Shown: piece by piece, positions 57,795 to 64,000 of the stretch
Layout of the letters: each line of letters starts with the position of its first letter
How positions within the stretch are numbered: the first letter of the stretch is position 1
Assembly (NCBI GenBank): GCA_963920765.1
Contig: OY987242.1
Location: 40,413,264 to 40,477,263 of the forward strand
DNA length: 64,000 nucleotides
Direction: 5' to 3'
Origin: Ulota crispa
Taxonomy: Eukaryota; Streptophyta; Bryopsida; Orthotrichales; Orthotrichaceae
Made by a program: the position numbers and the translations under genes
Notes under the pieces: model-generated
The model's database searches: none
Seen by the model: the letters and a program-made list of their open reading frames with translations, nothing else
What the model was told of the DNA's origin: nothing

Positions 57795-60700
57795 TATCAC
57801 GGACATAAGCAACCAATGATTAAAGCTCATAGAATTGTCTAGAAAGTTCTAGAAAGTTCTAGAAGGTTAGAAGCTTTTTAAAAAGCTTCTTATCAAATAG
57901 AAGCAATTCGAGTGCCGTTCAAGTTGAAGGAAGCTTTTCAAGCAACTTTCCAAGCTTGACAGACAAAATTCAATCTTAAGTATATAAAGAAGTCAAGATT
58001 GAGATATTCTTTAGTCTCAACAACTTATCTTGCCGCTTTAGTTTTTGGCCTTCAAGCCTTAGCCTTGCCTTGTATTGCTACTCTCTCTCTAGCATTGGTT
58101 CTAAGCATACTTCTGAGTTTTTGTTTTGATTTTACGTTTCTACTACTTTTTTTTATCTCTGAGTCTATTTTTGACATATTGACTTCAACATCATCAAAAC
58201 TTTTTGGTTTTCAGTAATAACCCCTCTATTTGAAAACTGCAAAATGTTTTAGAAATTGCGGATTACCCACATTTAAGTTGATGGTATTATTTATTCTTAC
58301 TATAGATTTTTTCTACTGTTGAAGTTTATAAACCTGAATAGACCTCATGTATGTAAATTCAATTCCAATTTTGAAATCTATATTATTAGCAGATCCAAAC
58401 ACAAACTTAGAGAAAAAGTTGTACGAGAGTTTGGTGAAGCTAGTTTTGAAACATTACTGTCACAGCCTACTCCGTTTATGTTTTCAAACATTCGCAATCT
58501 TGTTGTTTTTATCAACGTGTATTACTAGAATACTATGTTATCACCATGACGGAGGGAAACGAAGTCGTTATGAACAATTCAAAGTTTGATGCTATCATGT
58601 CCACAATTACAACCATGAATCTAGAGCGACAACAGATGTTCAAGCAAACCAAATAACTCAACTCAAGGGTCTCTGGCCTCAAAGCAAGACTGCAACAATC
58701 TATAGAGCGGAAACATGTTGCAACATCCATACCAACTATTTAAGCCAATAATCTTCTAAATCCCATGCTGCAGGTTTCAAGTTCTAGCAAAAACAAAGAA
58801 TCTAGAGTCAGCCTTCCGGAAAAATTTGACGATATACGTTCTAAATTTTGATGTTTCGTCAATCAAGTTTGATTTATTATGCTCCTTCAATCTCAACAAT
58901 ATTTGACAAATGCAGCTTGCATTTAATTGGTGGAAACTTTGTTATTTGAATAAACACTTTTTTAGTTTGCACCGCTTTTTGAAAAAACTCTTTGATACTC
59001 AACAATTTTGAAGTGTTTCTAGAAGCTTTTAGAGAAGCATTTGGTAAACATGACAAAATACACTTTGTGACAACAAAGATCCAGAGCTTACGACAAAGAA
59101 AACGTTCAGTATCAGTCTACGCTTCAAATTTTTGTCAGCTTGCATGCGACATCAATTAGAGCGAACAAGCTTTGATAAACCAATTTTGTTATGGTTTATG
59201 TAACAAAGTAAAAGACTTATTACTTTTATTATCAGATCCTACGACATTGAATGAAGCTATTAGTCAAGCTGTCAAGTGTGACAATATGCTATTTGAGCGG
59301 CAACAAGATAAACAAGTATGGACCACGTCGCAGCCTTACACTGGCTATTCTGCCACTTCTTCAACTCCAAGTTTAGGAAAACAATCCGAAGCTGAAGACA
59401 TGCAAATTCATGTAATTCGATTCAAACTTTTTACAGAACAAAAGAAAAAGCGCTAACGCAAAAAATGATTATGTTTTTATTGTGGAAAAGATGGATATAA
59501 AGTTAGCAATTGTCTTGAGAAGCAACGACGCGCTTCACAATTTCAGAGTACTAACGTTCAATATGAAAACAATAAAGTCCAGTCACAATAGGGACCGTGC
59601 GACTGAATCCTACAACATCGTCAAAATCTTTAGGTCTTGTATTATTTGCAAATCCCGCTTCTTGTTTTATCATATCAGTTTGTTTATGTCTTAAAAATAT
59701 TAAAGTCTATACTTTGATAGATTTCGGAGCCTCAGCATATTTTATAGATGAATTGTTTGTAAAATTGCATACGATTCCCATAATTCAAAAGTCAAAGGCC
59801 GTTCACGTTGAAGTTATTGATAGACAACCGCTATTTTTTGGCGATGTTACCTACAAAACAACTCCGTTACAAACAATAGCAAAAAACTATAGTAGCCATA
59901 TAGTTTACAATGTTATCTGTTCTTCGTCTAGTCCTGTAATTTTAGAATTTTTTTGGTTTGAAATATATAATTCTCAAATTGATTGGGCAAACCGTAGTAT
60001 TACATTTATTTTTGAAAAACCTTCTATAGATAAACCAGTGGTTAAATCTATAGAACTTTTCGACCAAAAATTGTCTAAATTCTTATTTTTTGGAGCTCAA
60101 GTGTTTATGCAAGCTGCCAAAGATGGTGATATATTTGTGGCATATGCTATTCTAATGTCTGAGCAAACCACCAAGATAATCACGCTTCCAGAAGAATATA
60201 AAAATTATCAAGATGTCTTTGAAAAGAAGAATGCAGATATTTTGCTCAAATATCAATTATATGAGTACACCATTGATCTTGAACAAAGTACACAACCATC
60301 TTTTGGACCCATTTATAATCTATCACAGAACAAATTCTCTGCATTGAGAGAATATCTTGACAAAAATTTAGTCAAGAATTTTATTTAACACTCTAAGTTT
60401 CTAGCTGGTGCACCCATTTTATTTGTAAAGAAGAAAGATGGATTTTTACAAATGTGCGTGGATTATCGAGGCTTCAATAAAATTACAATCAAAAATCGGT
60501 ATTCATTACCTCTAATCAGCGGACTTCTTGACCAAGTCGGACAAGTAAAGATTTATACCAAAATTGATCTTAGGGGAGCGTATAATCTTGTATAAATAAA
60601 AGAAGGTAACGAATAGAAGATAGCTTTTCGAACAAGGTATGGCCACTTCGAATATAATGTCATGCCTTTTGGACTTACAAATGCACCAGCAATCTTTCAA

Positions 60701-63583
60701 TATCTTATGAATAATATATTCCAAAAGTTTCTAAACGATTTTTTTGTCTGCTATCTAGACGACATTTTGATATACTCTAAGGATCCAATTTAGGATGAAA
60801 AACATGTAAAACTAGTACTTGAAAAGCTTTGCAATGCTGGATTATACGCCAAACTTAAAAAATATAATTTTCACACTATTCAAGTCGAGTTTTTTGGCTA
60901 TATCGTTTCAAGTGATTGTATTTCAATGGATTCTAAAAAAATTCAAACCGTATTAGATTGGACAACACCATAGACAGTACGCGATGTCCAATGTTTTCTT
61001 GGTTTTGCAAATTTCTACCAAATCTTCATCAAAAACTATTTCCAAATTGCTACTCCACTTACGCAGTTTACATGCAAAAATAAGTTGGATTGGGGTCAAA
61101 AAGTAGACAAGACTTTTCAAACACTGAAGAAAGTCTTTACTACAACTTCGATTTTGATACATTCAGGTTTTTCCAAGCCATTCTTTTTGGAAACAAATGC
61201 TTTAGATTTTGCATTGGATGCAATATTATTGCAACAAGAAGAAGACAGAAAACTCCATCCAGTTGTCTTCTATTCAAGAAAGTTCAGCACAATAGAAATC
61301 AATTATGAAATTTGCAATAAAGAGCTACTTGTAATCGTGGATTCTTTCCAAGAATGGCGTCATTTTTTTGAAGGCATTGTACACCATGTGACAGTATATA
61401 TTGATAACAAAAACCTTGGATATTTCATGTCTACTCGTGTCTTGAATCGTTGTCAAATTCGTTGGATTATGCCTCTATCTAGATTTGATTTTGACATCAT
61501 ACATCGACCCAAAAAGCAACAAAAGTTATCTGATGCTTTATTTAGAAGATCCAACATTATACCTAAGAAATGGGAAGCAGCATATGATTAACAACAGACG
61601 ACGCTTTTGAAACCTGAACTCATTTCTTTACAAGCAGCTCAAGTCTCATTTCCAGCTGAATCCAGTTTTTTAGACGAAATTTGAACAGCCTTAGCTATAG
61701 ATGCCTCGATGTTTGATATCAAACAACGTTCTAACAATTCTACAAAAGATTTTACTGAATTCAATATTAAAAATCAGCTTTTATATTTTAAAGAACGTCT
61801 ATACATTCCGGATGGACCATGACATTTTCAAATTATGCAAGCACGCCACGACCTTCTAGCCGTTGGATATTTTGGTTTCAACAAAACGTTGGAATTTGTT
61901 TCTCAAGATTTTTGGTGGCCACAGATGTGAAAGACCATCAAAGAGTTTGTTCTACCTTGTGACACATATTTTCGCTTCAAGAATCCGCGACATCGACCAT
62001 ACAAGTTTTTACAGCCTTTACTAGTGCCAAAACAGCCATGGTTATCTATTTCTACGGATTTCATTACAAACTTACTACTTTCGGCTAAGTTTGATTTTAT
62101 TTGTGTGATAGTCGATCGGTTTTGTAAGATGACGCATTTTGTTCCATGCAAAAAGACAATTATTGAAGAAGAAACAGCTAAACTCTTCATCGATAGCATT
62201 TATCGATATCATGGACTACTCAAAAACATTATGTTTGACAGAGGTCCGCAGTTCATTTCCAAATTTTGGCAATCACTATTTGAAATCTTACAAGTAAAGA
62301 TGAAGCTTTTTTTAGCTTTTCATCTTCAAATAGATAGACAGATCGAACGTGTAAATCAAATATTAAAGCAATATTTATGGTGTACCATAAATTATCAACA
62401 AGACGATTGGGTGTCTTTGCCATCGCTTGCAGAGTTTGCATATAACAACAGCAAACATGCATCAACTCAAGAGACTTCATTTTACGCAAATTATAGACAT
62501 CATCCAAAAATTGATATGGTATCAGCTTAGAGAAGGAAGAGCCCTGCAGCAGAGAATTTGGCAATGCGTTTACAAGAGCTACATATACCAATGAAAGCCT
62601 ATTTAAAAGAAATTCAAATACGATATAAAAAATTTGCCAATGTAAGAAGAAAAAAACAACTATAATTTCAAGTGGATAAAAAAGTATAGCTATTACGACG
62701 TAATATCAAGACGACTCGTTCAAGCAACAAACTTGACTATTGCCGGATTGAACCATTTAGCATTGAAAAACAAATCAATGCTGTTGCATAGACTACAATT
62801 ACCAGCAGCAATGAAGGTACATCTAATTTTTCATGTTTCACTCTTGGAAACCTATAAAGAATCTAATTTTCCTAGAAAATTTCAATTTCCTCCACATTGC
62901 GTTAAAGTGGATAACATCAAAAAATATGAAGTTAAGAAAGTTTTAGATTCAAGGATTCGGAGAGGGCAAGTCGAATACTTTGTTCATTGGCGCAACTATC
63001 CGATTAACAAGCGTACATGGAAACCAGCTTCAAATTTATCGAACGCACCCTTGAAGATTTAAGAATTTCATAAACAGCAATCAGCAAAGCCAAGAGCAAC
63101 AACTACACAAACTCTTCAAAGGATCTCGGAGCTAGAATGGGAGGTAATGTCGCAAACATAATCAACCAATGATAGAAGCTCATGGAATCATCTAAAAAAT
63201 TCTAGAAGGTTCTAGAAGGTTGGAAGTTTCTTAAAAAGCTTTCTACTAAATAGAAGCAGTTTGAGTGCCATTCAAGTTGGAAGAAGATTTTTAAGCAAAT
63301 TCCCAAACTTGCCGTTCTAAGACGGAGGAAGCTTCTTGAGCAACTTTTCAAGTTTGACAGACAAACTTCAATCTCCAGTATATAAAGGAGTCAAGACTGA
63401 GATGTTCCTCAGTCTTAACAACTTATCTTGTTGTCTTAGTCTTTGATTTTCAAGCCTTAGCTTTGCCTTGTATTGCTACCTTCTAATATATTTATCTAGC
63501 ATTGGTTTTAAATACACTTCTGAGTTCTTGTTTTGATTGTACGGTTCTACTATTTTATTCTAGTCTTGACTCCGTTCCTGACA
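57795..63583 (+). mobile_element. Broken Ty3-type chromovirus LTR element 2
   Basis: A fossil of the same family as element 1, in the opposite orientation, with the same parts in order: 5' LTR (57795-58176), gag remains, protease (about 59.6-59.9 kb), reverse transcriptase (about 60.4-61.0), RNase H (about 61.1-61.6), integrase (about 61.6-62.5), chromodomain (about 62.9-63.05) and 3' LTR (63148-63583). The flanking 5-mers are TCCCC and TCTTC, a decayed duplication different from that of element 1. It is broken to the same degree. Its inner 57821-63544 matches element 1 with no length change, while its outermost ~26-40 bp differ at both ends. It too sits inside the LINE. Confidence 0.85.
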
Positions 63584-64000
63584 TCTTCATTCTATTCTTT
63601 TGCAATTACTCTTTGTACACTGTCCATTACCACATTTTTTGCTGCATGTAGTGCTGGCGTCTCGGAGTTGCTAGAATATAGTTGTGCATAGAATTCCAAG
63701 ATGGTTGCTATTTTCCTTTTTTGATCAGTGATGACTTAGTCAGCAACTATGAATTGGGCAATGGAGGTTTTGTTCTTTATGTCTCTAAATATGTCAAAGA
63801 ACTCTTTGGTGCATTTGTCACTACTACTCATCATTTGCGTCGCCACCGCATAATATTGCTAGTCGAGAGTATCAAGCGATATTTCTTGTAACTCGGACTT
63901 GGCCTCGTTCAGCTTATTAATGGTTGTTTGGTCATCCGGCCATCTCTTCAGACACCTTTCAGCGTCACGTATCTTTTTTTTGGCCGAATTCTCTTTTTTG
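63584..64000 (-). mobile_element. LINE upstream part, running off the window
   Basis: On the minus strand this reads like the linker between endonuclease and reverse transcriptase of a plant L1-type LINE (segments such as RPSPSYKKYRLILSTSNIMR and TNAPKSSLTYLETQRTKPPL, with stops between). It continues beyond 64000. It is the third piece of the LINE split by LTR elements 1 and 2. Confidence 0.6.

Noticed and set aside
51007-63544. A simple inverted duplication of one LTR element with its flanks
   Set aside because: The outer ends and flanking 5-mers differ between the copies, so the flanks were not duplicated with them.

Overview
The window is nuclear DNA of a land plant, most likely a seedless one; a moss or other bryophyte fits best, but I cannot name the species. 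Evidence: GT-AG introns, telo-box motifs (AAACCCTA) near gene starts, a plant VAMP72-type R-SNARE, a plant MEI1/TopBP1-like BRCT protein, a plant bHLH95/ZHOUPI-type factor, and a chromodomain Ty3-type retroelement with L1-like LINE remains. I saw no rRNA or CRISPR and could not support any tRNA by eye.

Region 1 (1-29.2 kb) holds all the genes I can support. In order they are: a 250-aa membrane protein (1455-2513, +) with a 134-aa small protein only 40 bp downstream (2554-2958, +); a doubtful minus-strand frame with one in-frame TGA (4120-4557); a four-exon VAMP72 R-SNARE (5943-7104, +); a three-exon, 1013-aa multi-BRCT protein (8734-12568, -) that shares a telo-box-bearing upstream region with a divergent lysine-rich 175-aa protein (14048-15840, +); a FucP-type MFS sugar/proton symporter with a fungal/bacterial look (19533-20801, +); and a ZHOUPI-like bHLH factor (27447-29156, -). 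No operon-like logic links them. They are ordinary housekeeping or regulatory genes in G+C-richer islands.

Region 2 (about 20.8-27.4 kb and 29.2-48 kb) is A+T-rich and gene-free, and is built almost entirely of nested non-autonomous DNA elements. I recognise: (a) a family with TTAA at its outer edges and ends CCCCTAAAGG..., which has the hallmarks of piggyBac-type transposons; (b) a TA-target family with AGGTAG...CACCCA ends in four copies; (c) a family whose terminal repeats carry a doubled 'TTGCTAAAGCCACACCC' motif, nested three deep at 24.6-25.8 kb; (d) two mini-CACTA hairpins with exact 3-bp target duplications; and (e) an 850-bp palindrome near 43.9 kb.

Region 3 (48-64 kb) is one L1-like LINE on the minus strand, cut by two broken chromovirus (Ty3-type) LTR elements lying in opposite orientation (50966-56756, - and 57795-63583, +). 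A 200-N gap between them is flanked by the same ~437 bp on both sides, so the two contigs almost certainly overlap. The inner ~5.7 kb of the two LTR elements match with no length change, yet their outer ends and target duplications differ. That pattern points to gene conversion or to one consensus being used twice in assembly.
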